From Actinocatenispora sera (GTDB lineage Bacteria > Actinomycetota > Actinomycetes > Mycobacteriales > Micromonosporaceae): a DNA stretch of 64,000 nt. Made by a program: the position numbers and the translations under genes. Shown here in pieces: positions 43,341-51,969 of this stretch; position 1 is the first letter of the stretch, and every line of letters starts with the position of its first letter. Under the pieces are notes generated by a model that was not told the DNA's origin, did no database searches, and saw nothing but the letters and a program-made list of their open reading frames with translations. The DNA lies in contig NZ_AP023354.1 in assembly GCF_018324685.1 (NCBI RefSeq), positions 6,034,426-6,098,425 on the forward strand, in the 5' to 3' direction.

Positions 43341-44740
43341 TTCCCCGCCCCGCGCGGCATCAGCTTCGGGATGGTGCCCTCCTGCCGCTCCTGGTCGAAC
43401 AGGGTGGCCAGCTGCTTGCAGTACGCGGCCGGGGTCATCTTGTTCGTCAGCACCTTCTCCATGCCCTGGAAGACGAACGTGTCCGACTTCGGCGGCCACC
43501 AGGTCCACGTCACGTACCCGTAGTTGCCGGTGTCGATGGCGGTGTTGAGCGAGGTGAGCACCCGCTTGGCGCGCGGATCGATGCGGGCCGGGATCTCGTT
43601 GTCGGAGAACGTGATCGGGACGTTGTAGGTGGCCGGCACGTCGGCCATCCGGCCGAGCGCCGCGGTCTTGTCCCCGTAGTACCAGTTGAGGAAGTTCGCC
43701 GCGGCGTCCTGGTTCTTGCTCGCCTGGTTGATGGCGAACGAGCCGCCGATCCCGATCGGGTACGTGTCCGGCTTGACCGCCGAGGACAGCGGCGGCACCG
43801 GCATCCAGTCCCAGTCGTTGTCGTTGCCGGCCTTCGCACCGAAGAACTGGCCGACGTTGCTCATGTACCACTCGCCCTGCGGGATGGTGGCGACCTTGCC
43901 CTTGCCGAAGTTCGCGCCCATCTCGGCCGCCGGCACGGAGAAGTACTTCGCCACGCTGCCGCCGATCCAGCCCTTGTCGAAGTACGACTTGAGCAGCGTC
44001 ACCGCGTCCACGAACACCGGGTCGGAGAACTTCGCCTTGCCGGTCAGCGCCTGGTACACCGCGTCCGGCCCGGACACGTTGTTCCAGAACACCGTCATCA
44101 GCCACTCGCTCGCGGCGGCCCAGTCGGTGTTGGACGAGCCGAACGGCACGATGCCGTGGCCGGCCGCCTCCTTGGCGAACTCCTCCAGTTCCGACCGGTT
44201 CTGCGGCCTGCTCCAGCCCTTGGACTCGAACAGCGTCTTGTTGTAGTACAGCAGCATCGTGTCCACCCGCATCGGCAGCGCGAACAGCTTGCCGTCGGTG
44301 GTGAACGCGTTGATCGCCCATTCGGCGAGCTTGCCGTTCCAGCCCCACTTCTTCGCGTACGAGGAGAGGTCGGCGAGCACGTGCGCCTTGCTCCACGCGA
44401 TCGTCTGGGTGGCGGCGGGGCCGCGGACGATATCGGGCCCGGACTTCGACTGCAGCGCGGTCTGCACCAGCCGGCGCAGATCCTGCCCCTTGTAGTAGGT
44501 GGTCTTCATGGTGATCTTCGGATACGCCTTCTCGAAGCCGCCCTGCACCTTGTCGGTGAAGTACTTCTGGTTGGCGTCACCGGTGATGTCGATCCACAGC
44601 TTGACGGTGCCGGTACCGTTGCCGGCCGAGCCGCCGCCCCCACCGCCGCAGGCGGCGAGCAGGCTCGGCACGGCGGCGCCGGCACCGAGCAGACCGGCGC
44701 TGGACAGCAGACGACGACGGCTCAGGTTGGGTCCAGTCAT
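43337..44740 (-). CDS. Sugar-binding lipoprotein of CUT1 importer
   Basis: 467 residues. The N-terminus SRRRLLSSAGLLGAGAAVPS, LLAAC is a lipobox with a twin-arginine-like start, followed by the flexible GGGGGGSAGNGTG and a periplasmic-binding fold (VKLWIDITGDANQKYFTDKV). Trp-rich segments (WGWNGKLAEWAINAF, DNDWDWMPVPPL, YVTWTWWPPKSD) are suited to stacking on sugar rings. It delivers substrate to the two permeases downstream. ATG 44740 overlaps the preceding stop (ATGA). Confidence 0.92.
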   Translation of the reverse strand: MTGPNLSRRRLLSSAGLLGAGAAVPSLLAACGGGGGGSAGNGTGTVKLWIDITGDANQKYFTDKVQGGFEKAYPKITMKTTYYKGQDLRRLVQTALQSKSGPDIVRGPAATQTIAWSKAHVLADLSSYAKKWGWNGKLAEWAINAFTTDGKLFALPMRVDTMLLYYNKTLFESKGWSRPQNRSELEEFAKEAAGHGIVPFGSSNTDWAAASEWLMTVFWNNVSGPDAVYQALTGKAKFSDPVFVDAVTLLKSYFDKGWIGGSVAKYFSVPAAEMGANFGKGKVATIPQGEWYMSNVGQFFGAKAGNDNDWDWMPVPPLSSAVKPDTYPIGIGGSFAINQASKNQDAAANFLNWYYGDKTAALGRMADVPATYNVPITFSDNEIPARIDPRAKRVLTSLNTAIDTGNYGYVTWTWWPPKSDTFVFQGMEKVLTNKMTPAAYCKQLATLFDQERQEGTIPKLMPRGAGK

Positions 44741-46797
44741 GGGGTGTCCTCGGGGAGCGTGACGCCGGGCCCGGTGGCCGGTTCGGCGCCGATGGTTGGG
44801 GAGAGCTGCGTGACGTCGACGACCTGGGTCGCGGTGCGACCCTCGGTGACGGTCAGTGCGACGCCGCCGCTGTCGAACGCGTCGTCGCGCTCGTCGAACA
44901 GCGACCGGCCGTCGACGCCGGCGCGGAGGCGGTCGCCGTCGACGGTGAGGAACAGGTGGTAGGTCCGGCCGTAGGACCAGTCGTACGGCTGCTCGGCGAG
45001 CACGACCGGCTCGCCGTGTGGCACGCCGCGCACCAGCCGGATGTGCTCGCCGGCCAGCTCTACCGCGTAGTACCGGCCGAGGCCCTGTACCCGGGCGGCC
45101 AGGCCGGCCGCGGCGGCCAGGTGCGGGGTGACGTCGGCGGTGACCGTGTAGTCGCGCCAGTCGCGGGTGCCGGTGATCAGCATGCCGCGGCCGCGGTTCT
45201 GCACGATCCGGAACGGTTCCGGCCACCGGTCGTCGAACCGGTCGAGGGCGGCCACCCAGGCCCGGCGCCACATCGCGCCGCCGTCGGCCGGCCGGGTCAG
45301 CCGCACGCTCGGCGCGCCGCTCCAGGTCAGGTCGTGCAGGGTGGCCGGCCCGCTGGTACGGATGCCGACGGCGACGACCGGCTGCCCGTCGAGGTCGGGG
45401 ACGGTCCAGACCAGTTCGGTGTCGCGGCCGGCGGGGCCCTCGACCGTACGCGGCTCGTCGGTGCCGGTGTAGACCCGCAGCACCAGCTGCGCGGCGCCGC
45501 CCACGGTGGCCCGGATCGTCTGCCCCGGGTACAGCGTGGGGCTCGCGACCAGCGCGTAGATCGGCATCTGCTGCGCCTCGGGCGGGATGAACGTCGGCGT
45601 GACGACCGTTGCGGCACCGTCGATCGCGAGCCGGCCGCCGGGGTTGCCGACCGTCGCCTCGCCGTCGACCACCTCGAACCCCTGCACCGATCCGGGCAGG
45701 GTGAAGTGGAACCGGTGCGCCGGCGCCGGTTCCGGCGGCGCACCGTAGCGGGTCCGGCCGAGCTGGGCCAGCTCCAGAGCCACCCGGGCGGCGTCGGCGA
45801 CGCAGGAGCCGCCGTCCGCGGCCGGCAGGTAGAGCCGGTCCGCGAGCGGGCCGCGCCAGTCCTGCCGGGACAGCCCGGCCAGGCCGCCGAACACGCCGCA
45901 GATCGCGCCGACGTTGCCGCCGTTGGAGTCGGTGTCCCAGCCCGAGGTGCACACGACGGTCATCGCCTCGTCGAACGCGCCGCCGCTGTGTGCCAGCGCG
46001 GCGATCACGATCGCGTGGTTGGGCACCACGTGACAGTTCCCGCCGTAGATGTGGTAGCCGTACTTGTCGTCGATGCGCTGCCGGGTGGCCTTCCAGTCCC
46101 CGTCGGCCGCCCAGGACCGGACGTCCCGGTGGATCTGCGCGATCAGGCTGTCCGCCGGGATCAGCGTCATCACCTCGTCCAGCAGCCGGTCCATGTCGTC
46201 GGCGGTGAACGCGCCGGCGACCAGCGCCGCGACCACCCGGGCGGCGTGGATCGCCTCGCCGTCGTGGCTGACCCGGGCGGCCCGCTCGGCGAGATCCGCG
46301 GCACCGGCCGGATCACCCGGGCAGGTCAGGGCGAAACCCTCGACGAAGATCTGCGCGCCGACCTGCTCGGCCACCACGGTGCCGTTGCGCGCGATCGACC
46401 CGCTCTCCGGCGGCGCGATGCCCGCCCGCATCCGCAGGTACGCGGTGTGCTCGGTGGAGTTGCCCAGGCCGCCCCACCACAGGATCGAGGTGTCCGGGAC
46501 GATGTAGTTCAGCCACGCGTCGCCGACGTCCACCGAGCTCGGGTCGACCCCGGCGTCGCGCAGCGCGCGCGGGAACACGAACGTACCGCTGATGTCGTCG
46601 TCGGTGACCACCAGCAGGTGGTGCTTGAGCGCGACGTCGGCGCGATCGTTGACGTAGTAGGTGACGTCGCCGAGCTCCGCCTGGATCCGGTCGTACCGCC
46701 AGCCCTCGTACGGGCGGCCCAGGTAGACGGCGATCACCTTGCCGAGCACCCCGGCGTAGACGCGTTCGGTGTAGTCGGCCGGCACGATGTGGGACAT
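44737..46797 (-). CDS. ADP-ribosylglycohydrolase-family protein with C-terminal jelly-roll domain
   Basis: 686 residues. The first 340 are an ADP-ribosylglycohydrolase fold: metal motif TDDDISGTF (residues 65-73) and DTDSNGGNVGAICGVFGG near residue 285. These all-helical enzymes cleave N- or O-glycosidic bonds to ribose using two Mg ions. Residues about 500-665 resemble a LamG/DUF1080-type carbohydrate-binding jelly roll (RDYTVTADVTPHLAAAAGLA, YYAVELAGEHIRLVRGV). No signal peptide. Coupled to rbsD and rbsK, so it probably frees ribose or a close relative from imported fragments. Acting on ADP-ribosylated protein is less likely here. Confidence 0.82.
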   Translation of the reverse strand: MSHIVPADYTERVYAGVLGKVIAVYLGRPYEGWRYDRIQAELGDVTYYVNDRADVALKHHLLVVTDDDISGTFVFPRALRDAGVDPSSVDVGDAWLNYIVPDTSILWWGGLGNSTEHTAYLRMRAGIAPPESGSIARNGTVVAEQVGAQIFVEGFALTCPGDPAGAADLAERAARVSHDGEAIHAARVVAALVAGAFTADDMDRLLDEVMTLIPADSLIAQIHRDVRSWAADGDWKATRQRIDDKYGYHIYGGNCHVVPNHAIVIAALAHSGGAFDEAMTVVCTSGWDTDSNGGNVGAICGVFGGLAGLSRQDWRGPLADRLYLPAADGGSCVADAARVALELAQLGRTRYGAPPEPAPAHRFHFTLPGSVQGFEVVDGEATVGNPGGRLAIDGAATVVTPTFIPPEAQQMPIYALVASPTLYPGQTIRATVGGAAQLVLRVYTGTDEPRTVEGPAGRDTELVWTVPDLDGQPVVAVGIRTSGPATLHDLTWSGAPSVRLTRPADGGAMWRRAWVAALDRFDDRWPEPFRIVQNRGRGMLITGTRDWRDYTVTADVTPHLAAAAGLAARVQGLGRYYAVELAGEHIRLVRGVPHGEPVVLAEQPYDWSYGRTYHLFLTVDGDRLRAGVDGRSLFDERDDAFDSGGVALTVTEGRTATQVVDVTQLSPTIGAEPATGPGVTLPEDTP

Positions 46798-47186
46798 CAG
46801 AACGCCACCCCCGCCCGCAGCACGACGTTGGAGAACGGGGTGTCCTCGCCGGTCCGGACGACCGCGGCGGCACCGGCCGTTTGCTGCTTCAGCTCGTCGT
46901 GCGTGGTCCAGGTGACGGCGATGTCACCCAGCTGCGCGGTGATCTCGTCGATCAGCTTCCGGTCGGTCAGCTCGGCGGCCAGCGTCGCGTGCTCGACGAT
47001 CAGCTCGGCGAGGATCGGCCGCAGCACGGTCAGCAGCCCCGGCTCGCCGCGGGCGACCGCGAGGTCGACGACCTCCACCCCCCGCGGTACCGGCAGCCCG
47101 GCGTCGGCGACCACCAGCAGGTCGCCGTGGCCGAGGCCGGCGGCCAGTGCCGCGAGCCGCGGATGCCACAATCCCGATCGGCGCAT
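46797..47186 (-). CDS. rbsD: D-ribose pyranase/RbsD-FucU family
   Basis: 129 residues. RbsD interconverts pyranose and furanose forms of ribose so that ribokinase can act. The signature is GLWHPRLAALAAGLGHGDLL, VVADAGLPVPRG, with the catalytic His (GHGD) and Asp (ADAG). FucU-type sugar mutarotases look similar, but pairing with ribokinase favours ribose. The start ATG 47186 shares one base with the ribokinase stop; its stop overlaps the next start (ATGA). Confidence 0.88.
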   Translation of the reverse strand: MRRSGLWHPRLAALAAGLGHGDLLVVADAGLPVPRGVEVVDLAVARGEPGLLTVLRPILAELIVEHATLAAELTDRKLIDEITAQLGDIAVTWTTHDELKQQTAGAAAVVRTGEDTPFSNVVLRAGVAF

Positions 47187-48112
47187 CAGGCCACATCTCC
47201 CATCCGTGCATCGAGCTCGTCCCGGCCGTACAGCGCGGACTGCGCGCCGCGGCCCTCGGTCGCCGCGGCGCCGGCGGCGCACCCGGCCCGTACCGCCTGC
47301 GGCAGGGTCCGGCCGTCGGCCAGCGCCGCGGCGAGCACGCCGCAGAACGCGTCCCCGGCGCCGGTCGTGTCGAGCACCGCGGCGGGCAGTGCCGGCTGGT
47401 GCCAGGACCCGTCGCCGGTGCAGGCGACCGCGCCGTCGCCGCCCAGCGTGATCACCACCGCGGCCGGCCCCTGCTCGCGCAGCGCGACCGCGACCGGCAG
47501 CCAGGCGGCCGGCGTGCCGGCGCCGGACAGCGCGATGGCCTCGGTTTCGTTGACCACCAGCACGTCCACGTTGGCCAGCAGCGTGGCCAGGCCACTGCTG
47601 CCGGGCTGCGGTGGCGGGGCCGCGTTGAGCACCACCCGGGCGCCGGCGGCGCGCGCCGCGACGGCCGCGGCGGCGGCGGTCGCCAGCGGTACCTCCAGCT
47701 GCAGCAGCACCACGTCGTCGGGGCCGAGGCGGGACCGCAGGTCGGCGATCGCGTCGGCGGTCAGGGCGGAGTTGGCGCCGGGCGCGACGACGATGGTGTT
47801 CTCGGCGTCGGCGGCGACCGTCACGAGCGCCAGCCCGGTCGGCGCCGACCGGTGCTCGATCAGCCGGTCGAGGCCGACGCCCTGCGCGGCGAGTGCGGTG
47901 CGCAGCAACCGACCGAACGAGTCGGCGCCGACCGCCGCGTACAGCTCGGTGGCGGTCCCCCATCGGCTCGCCGCGACCGCCTGGTTGGCGCCCTTGCCGC
48001 CGGGCAGCAGCGCGGTGTCGGTGGCGAGCAGCGTCTGCCCGGGCGCCGGCAGCGCGGCCACCTGGGTGGTGACGTCCACGTTCGCGCTGCCGACCACGAT
48101 CACCCGACTCAT
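47186..48112 (-). CDS. rbsK: Ribokinase (PfkB family)
   Basis: 308 residues. PfkB signatures: VVGSANVDVTTQVAALPAPG, LLPGGKGANQAVAASRWG near residue 40, and the catalytic DTTGAGDAFCGVLAAALADG near residue 250. NETEAIALSG is the ribokinase NExEA motif. It phosphorylates ribose at O5 using ATP. ATG 48112 overlaps the lacI stop (ATGA). Another pentofuranose as the true substrate cannot be excluded, but RbsD next door supports ribose. Confidence 0.9.
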   Translation of the reverse strand: MSRVIVVGSANVDVTTQVAALPAPGQTLLATDTALLPGGKGANQAVAASRWGTATELYAAVGADSFGRLLRTALAAQGVGLDRLIEHRSAPTGLALVTVAADAENTIVVAPGANSALTADAIADLRSRLGPDDVVLLQLEVPLATAAAAAVAARAAGARVVLNAAPPPQPGSSGLATLLANVDVLVVNETEAIALSGAGTPAAWLPVAVALREQGPAAVVITLGGDGAVACTGDGSWHQPALPAAVLDTTGAGDAFCGVLAAALADGRTLPQAVRAGCAAGAAATEGRGAQSALYGRDELDARMGDVA

Positions 48113-49185
48113 GCCGGTACCCCCGTGCCGTCGCCGGGTGCCGGCGCGTCGCCGTCGGTGTCGGACTCGTCGCCGACGATCGGATCGGGACAGCCGCAGG
48201 AGCCGCGGGCCACCAGGTCGACCGGCAGCACCGAACTCGCGGTGTCCGCGGCCGGATCGTCGAGGCGGTCCAGCAGCCGGCGCACCGCGGTCTGGCCCAG
48301 TTCGTCGAACGGCTGCGCCATCGTGGTCAGCGCCGGCGAGGTGTACGCGGCGGCGGCGATGCCGTCGAAGGACGCGACGGCCACGTCGTCCGGACACCGG
48401 ATGCCGAGGTCCTGCATCGCCCGCAGCACACCGATGGCCTGCTGGTCGCTCGCGACGAACACCGCGTCGAACCGGCCGCCGGCGAGCATCTCCCGGGCGG
48501 CGCGGTACCCGGCCCGGCGGCCGAACGAGCCGTGCCACACCGACATCTCGCTGGGATGTACCCCGGCCCCGGCCAGCGCGTCGCGCCACCCGGTGACCCG
48601 GGCGTTGGCCGGTATCACGTCCTCCGGGCCGGCGATGCAGCCGATCCGGCGCCGGCCGTGCGCGAGCAGGTGCTCGGTGGCGGCCCGCGCGCCGCCGCGG
48701 TGGTCGGCCATCACGGCCGCCGCGTACCGACCGGGGGTCTGCCGGTCGAGCGTCACCCAGGCGACGCCGGACTTGCGCAGTTCGGGCAGGCAGCTGGTGG
48801 GTCCGTGCGCCGGCACCAGGAACAGGCCGTCGACGCGACGGGCGAGGAAGGTCCGCACGTACGCGGTCTGCCGGGCGTCGTCCTCGGCCGCGTTGCCGAT
48901 CAGCAGCGTGTAGTCCTCGGCGAAGGCCGCCTCCTCGATGGCGCGGGCCAGCTGGGCGAAGAACGGGTTCGAGGTGTCCGGGACCAGCAGCCCGAAGGTC
49001 ATGGTCCGGTTCGTCCGCAGCGAGCGGGCGATGCCGTTGGGGCGGTAGCCGAGCTGCTCGATGGCGGCGAGCACCCGCGCCCTGGTCTCCGGCGCGACGC
49101 CGCGCGGTCCTCCGTTGAGCACGTAGCTCACGACCGCGGGCGAGGTACCCGCCAGCTTCGCGACATCCGCCCGGCGTACGGCCAC
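48109..49185 (-). CDS. LacI-family repressor of the glycan operon
   Basis: 358 residues. N-terminal HTH ADVAKLAGTSPAVVSYVLNG with hinge helix YRPNGIARSLRT, then a periplasmic-binding-type sensor (FGLLVPDTSNPFFAQLARAI, DGLFLVPAHG, VFVASDQQAIGVLRAMQDLG). A tail SCGCPDPIVGDESDTDGDAP is longer than usual. It is first of the operon and divergent from a Tat-exported beta-helix protein. GTG 49185 follows GGGAGG. It most likely binds the CAACACGTGTTG-type palindromes around it and is released by a sugar from the pathway. Confidence 0.92.
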   Translation of the reverse strand: MAVRRADVAKLAGTSPAVVSYVLNGGPRGVAPETRARVLAAIEQLGYRPNGIARSLRTNRTMTFGLLVPDTSNPFFAQLARAIEEAAFAEDYTLLIGNAAEDDARQTAYVRTFLARRVDGLFLVPAHGPTSCLPELRKSGVAWVTLDRQTPGRYAAAVMADHRGGARAATEHLLAHGRRRIGCIAGPEDVIPANARVTGWRDALAGAGVHPSEMSVWHGSFGRRAGYRAAREMLAGGRFDAVFVASDQQAIGVLRAMQDLGIRCPDDVAVASFDGIAAAAYTSPALTTMAQPFDELGQTAVRRLLDRLDDPAADTASSVLPVDLVARGSCGCPDPIVGDESDTDGDAPAPGDGTGVPA

Positions 49186-49197
49186 CGAACCTCCCTA

Positions 49198-49211
49198 GCA
49201 ACGCGTGTTGC
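49198..49211. promoter_or_regulatory. LacI operator O1 (near lacI start)
   Basis: GCAACGCGTGTTGC differs from the perfect site at 49256 by one central base. It lies 13 bp before the lacI start codon, overlapping its leader, so it should serve autorepression and operon control. Confidence 0.65.
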
Positions 49212-49255
49212 GACAGCAGTTGCCGAAGATGGTGTGACGTGGCGGTAAACAGAAG

Positions 49256-49267
49256 CAACACGTGTTG
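49256..49267. promoter_or_regulatory. LacI operator O2 (perfect palindrome)
   Basis: CAACACGTGTTG, a perfect 12-bp palindrome of the LacI/GalR type with central CG, in the middle of the divergent region and 57 bp from O1. Confidence 0.7.
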
Positions 49268-49400
49268 ATTCGTCGTGGCCGAATCGTGACCTGCGCACGC
49301 CTGCCGCCGGCTTCGCGCCGCCGGCGAACCACGTGGCGGAATGCGAACGGTGCCCGCGACACCCACGGAGCGTGCCGGTTCCGCGCCCGGTCGCACCTGC

Positions 49401-49429
49401 TTGCGCAACCTCGTCAACCGTTGGATACT
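49401..49429 (+). promoter_or_regulatory. Predicted promoter of Tat-exported beta-helix gene
   Basis: -35 TTGCGC (49401-49406), 17-bp spacer, -10 GATACT (49424-49429); start point near 49436, about 40 bases before the GTG start. Confidence 0.55.
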
Positions 49430-49448
49430 CCGCGCACCGTTTGCCGAG

Positions 49449-49460
49449 CAACACGAGTTG
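49449..49460. promoter_or_regulatory. LacI operator O3 downstream of the rightward promoter
   Basis: CAACACGAGTTG, one mismatch from O2, 13-25 bases past the predicted start point of the rightward gene. This is a classic repressor position and ties the exported beta-helix protein to the leftward operon. Confidence 0.6.
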
Positions 49461-49475
49461 ATGGGGGCTCCCCTG

Positions 49476-51104
49476 GTGAGCACGCGCAGACAGTTCCTCC
49501 GCGCCGGCGGTGGGTTGATGGCCGGGCTGGCCGTGGCGCAGCCGGCCGTCGCGGACCCCGCCCGGAAGTCCGGACCGCAGACCGCCCGCTGGCAGTCCGC
49601 ACTGCTCCGGGTGACCGACGGCGACCGGCTGGCGTACCAGTGCGACGCGGAGGGCAACCGCCTGCCGGACTTCGGTCACGCCGGTTACCGCAACGGAGCG
49701 CCGATCCCCGCGGTACCGGTCGTCGCGCGGATCGGCCCGGTGCCGGGCGACAACACGGCGCACCTGCAGGCGGCGCTGGACGCGGTGGGCCGGTTGCCGA
49801 GGCGCGCCGACGGGTTCCGCGGCGCCCTGTTGCTCGCACCGGGCGAGTACCCGGTGGCCGCAACGGTGTTCCTCAACCGCGACGGAGTGGTGCTCCGCGG
49901 ATCCGGCTCGGGGTCGGATCCCGCGCACGACACCATCGTCCTCGGCACCGGCGACACGCTGCTCGGACCGCCCGTGTTCATCGTCGGCGGCGCATCGACC
50001 TGGGGCCCCGGCGAGACCCGGTGGGCCGGCGCGGTCCCCGGCAGCCGCACGTCGATCACGAGCGAACTCGTCCGCATCGGGGAACGCTCCTTCACCGTCG
50101 ACGACCCGACGTCGCTGCACGCGGGAGACAACGTCATCGTGACCCACCCGTGTACCGCGGAGTGGCTCGCCGCCGTCGACGGCGGCGGCACGCACGGCGG
50201 ACCGGCCTGGCGGGTCGACGAGGACCCGATCCTCTACAACCGTCACGTGGTGGAGATCAGGGGCCACCGGGTCACGATCGACGCACCGCTGTTCAACGAC
50301 CTGCGGCGGGAACTGTCGCCGTGCTACCTCTACCGCTGGGACCGCGCCGGGCTGGTCGGCAACGTCGGCGTGGAACACCTGAACATCGACATCCAGTACA
50401 CCGGGCCCACCGACGAGGACCAGGCGAACGCCGGCGCCGGGATCGCCCTGTCACTCGTCGAGGACGCGTGGGTACGCGACTGCACGACCAGGCACTTCTG
50501 GTTCTCCGGCGTGCGGACCACGGAGACCACCCGGGCCACGATCGAGGACTGCCGGGCGCTCGACCCGGTGGCGAGCATCGCCGGCTCCCGCCGCTACAAC
50601 TTCGCCGCCGGGCCCTACTCGCAGCAGATCCTGTTCACCGGCTGCCACGCGACCAACGGCCGGCACAACTTCGTCGCGTTCGGGAAGTCCAAGACCTCCG
50701 GCATCGTCTTCCACCGCAACCTCGGCGAGGGTAGCTACACCGGATGCGAGGGGCACGCCGGCTGGAGCCAGGGGCTGCTGTTCGACAACCACCGGGAACT
50801 CGCGCCCAACCTGTCCGCGGTGGAGCACGAGTACCGGCTGCTGCTGGGCTGTCGCGGCAACTACGGCGGCAACCAGGGCTGGGGGGCGGTCAACTCGGTG
50901 GCCTGGGCCTCGACGGTGCAGGCGCCGGGCAGTCTCGTGGTCCAGAAGCCTCCGACCGCCCAGAACTACGCCATCGGCTGCGCCACGGACGTCTCCGGGC
51001 ACGGCCCGTTCGCCGAACCCGCCGGGTACATCGAGGGCACCAACCGGCCCGGCCTGCTGCCGGAGTCGCTGTACGAGGCGCAACGGCGGGCGCGGGGCGC
51101 CTGA
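49476..51104 (+). CDS. Tat-exported pectate-lyase-like beta-helix protein
   Basis: 542 residues. A twin-arginine signal STRRQFLRAGGGLMAGLAVA is followed by a right-handed beta-helix: DNTAHLQAALDAVGRLPRRA (the usual entry segment), ALLLAPGEYPVAATVFLNRD, GVVLRGSGSG, then rungs such as VEHLNIDIQYTGPTDEDQAN and CTTRHFWFSGVRTTETTRAT. It could be a lyase or hydrolase; catalytic residues cannot be assigned. GTG 49476 is chosen as the natural start of the Tat signal; ATG 49461 adds five residues. LacI sites upstream link it to the leftward operon. Confidence 0.8.
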   Translation: MSTRRQFLRAGGGLMAGLAVAQPAVADPARKSGPQTARWQSALLRVTDGDRLAYQCDAEGNRLPDFGHAGYRNGAPIPAVPVVARIGPVPGDNTAHLQAALDAVGRLPRRADGFRGALLLAPGEYPVAATVFLNRDGVVLRGSGSGSDPAHDTIVLGTGDTLLGPPVFIVGGASTWGPGETRWAGAVPGSRTSITSELVRIGERSFTVDDPTSLHAGDNVIVTHPCTAEWLAAVDGGGTHGGPAWRVDEDPILYNRHVVEIRGHRVTIDAPLFNDLRRELSPCYLYRWDRAGLVGNVGVEHLNIDIQYTGPTDEDQANAGAGIALSLVEDAWVRDCTTRHFWFSGVRTTETTRATIEDCRALDPVASIAGSRRYNFAAGPYSQQILFTGCHATNGRHNFVAFGKSKTSGIVFHRNLGEGSYTGCEGHAGWSQGLLFDNHRELAPNLSAVEHEYRLLLGCRGNYGGNQGWGAVNSVAWASTVQAPGSLVVQKPPTAQNYAIGCATDVSGHGPFAEPAGYIEGTNRPGLLPESLYEAQRRARGA

Positions 51105-51210
51105 GCCGGGCGGCGTACCGGACCCACCGGCGGTGCCCCGCGGCTCGGCTCGACCTGGCGGCGGGCGCCCTGCCGCTCGACCTGGCGGCGGGCGCCCCGG
51201 CCGGCGCAGC

Positions 51211-51804
51211 TCAGTACCGGGGTGTCCCGGCCGCGACCGGGACGGCGGCCGGCGTCGTCGGCCAGGACAGTTCCTCGATCGGCTTGCGCTCCCGGCGGGA
51301 GGTGACCGTGCCGTACGCGGGTGCGCCGTCGTCGGGGCGCCCGATCGCCGTCATCGACGTCGCCTCCCAGTGCGCGGGAACGGCGAACTCGGCCTCGACC
51401 GCGGCGCGGTCGAAGGCCCGGAACTGGTGCGCCTGCAGCCCGAGCGCCACCGCCTGGACGGTCATGTGCGCGACCGCCTGGCCCAGGTCGTAGTGCGCGA
51501 ACTCGGAGTACTCGAAGTCGCTGTCGGCCACGAACCGCTGGGCCAGGTTGACCACCAGCAGCCCCGCCTCCGGCGCCCACGCCGACGAGCTGCGGGCGAG
51601 GTACGGCAGCAGCCGGCGGTGGGCCTCGTCCCCGCGGCGCGCGACGAGGAACGCCCACGGCTGCGAGTTGCCCGCCGACGGCGCCCGCCGCGCGGCCTCG
51701 AGCAGTACCCGAAGATCACCGTCGGTGACATCGTGGTCGGTGCGAAACCGCATCGGGCTGTGCCGCTCGGCGAGCAGGCGGTGGAGTACCGGATCGGGGT
51801 GCAT
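51211..51804 (-). CDS. Nitroreductase-family protein
   Basis: 197 residues of the FMN-dependent nitroreductase fold. FMN-binding RHSPMRFRTDHDVTDGDLRV and RRAPSAGNSQPWAFLVARRG near residue 45; DLGQAVAHMTVQAVALGLQA near residue 115; AIGRPDD near the end. It uses NAD(P)H to reduce nitro groups, quinones or flavins. ATG 51804 has only a weak ribosome site. The 100 bp beyond its stop hold a short direct repeat (CGACCTGGCGGCGGGCGCCC twice near 51150 and 51178). Natural substrate unknown. Confidence 0.85.
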   Translation of the reverse strand: MHPDPVLHRLLAERHSPMRFRTDHDVTDGDLRVLLEAARRAPSAGNSQPWAFLVARRGDEAHRRLLPYLARSSSAWAPEAGLLVVNLAQRFVADSDFEYSEFAHYDLGQAVAHMTVQAVALGLQAHQFRAFDRAAVEAEFAVPAHWEATSMTAIGRPDDGAPAYGTVTSRRERKPIEELSWPTTPAAVPVAAGTPRY

Positions 51805-51969
51805 GGCGGTGCCAACCTGCGCCGACCGGCCGGCATTCCCGGCGGCCCGAGACCCCGCCCGGGCGGTCGTCGGCCGACCACGGACCGTACGGGTCAGCCG
51901 ATCGTGTGGACTTCGATCACACTCCCGCCCCCGGGTTGGCCACTTTCCGCGGTGGGCGGGTAGGTTTTG

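Noticed and set aside
44737-46797. Dinitrogenase-reductase-activating glycohydrolase (DraG) for nitrogen fixation control
   Set aside because: No nif genes or DraT are near; the extra C-terminal domain and the rbsDK/sugar importer context point to sugar metabolism.
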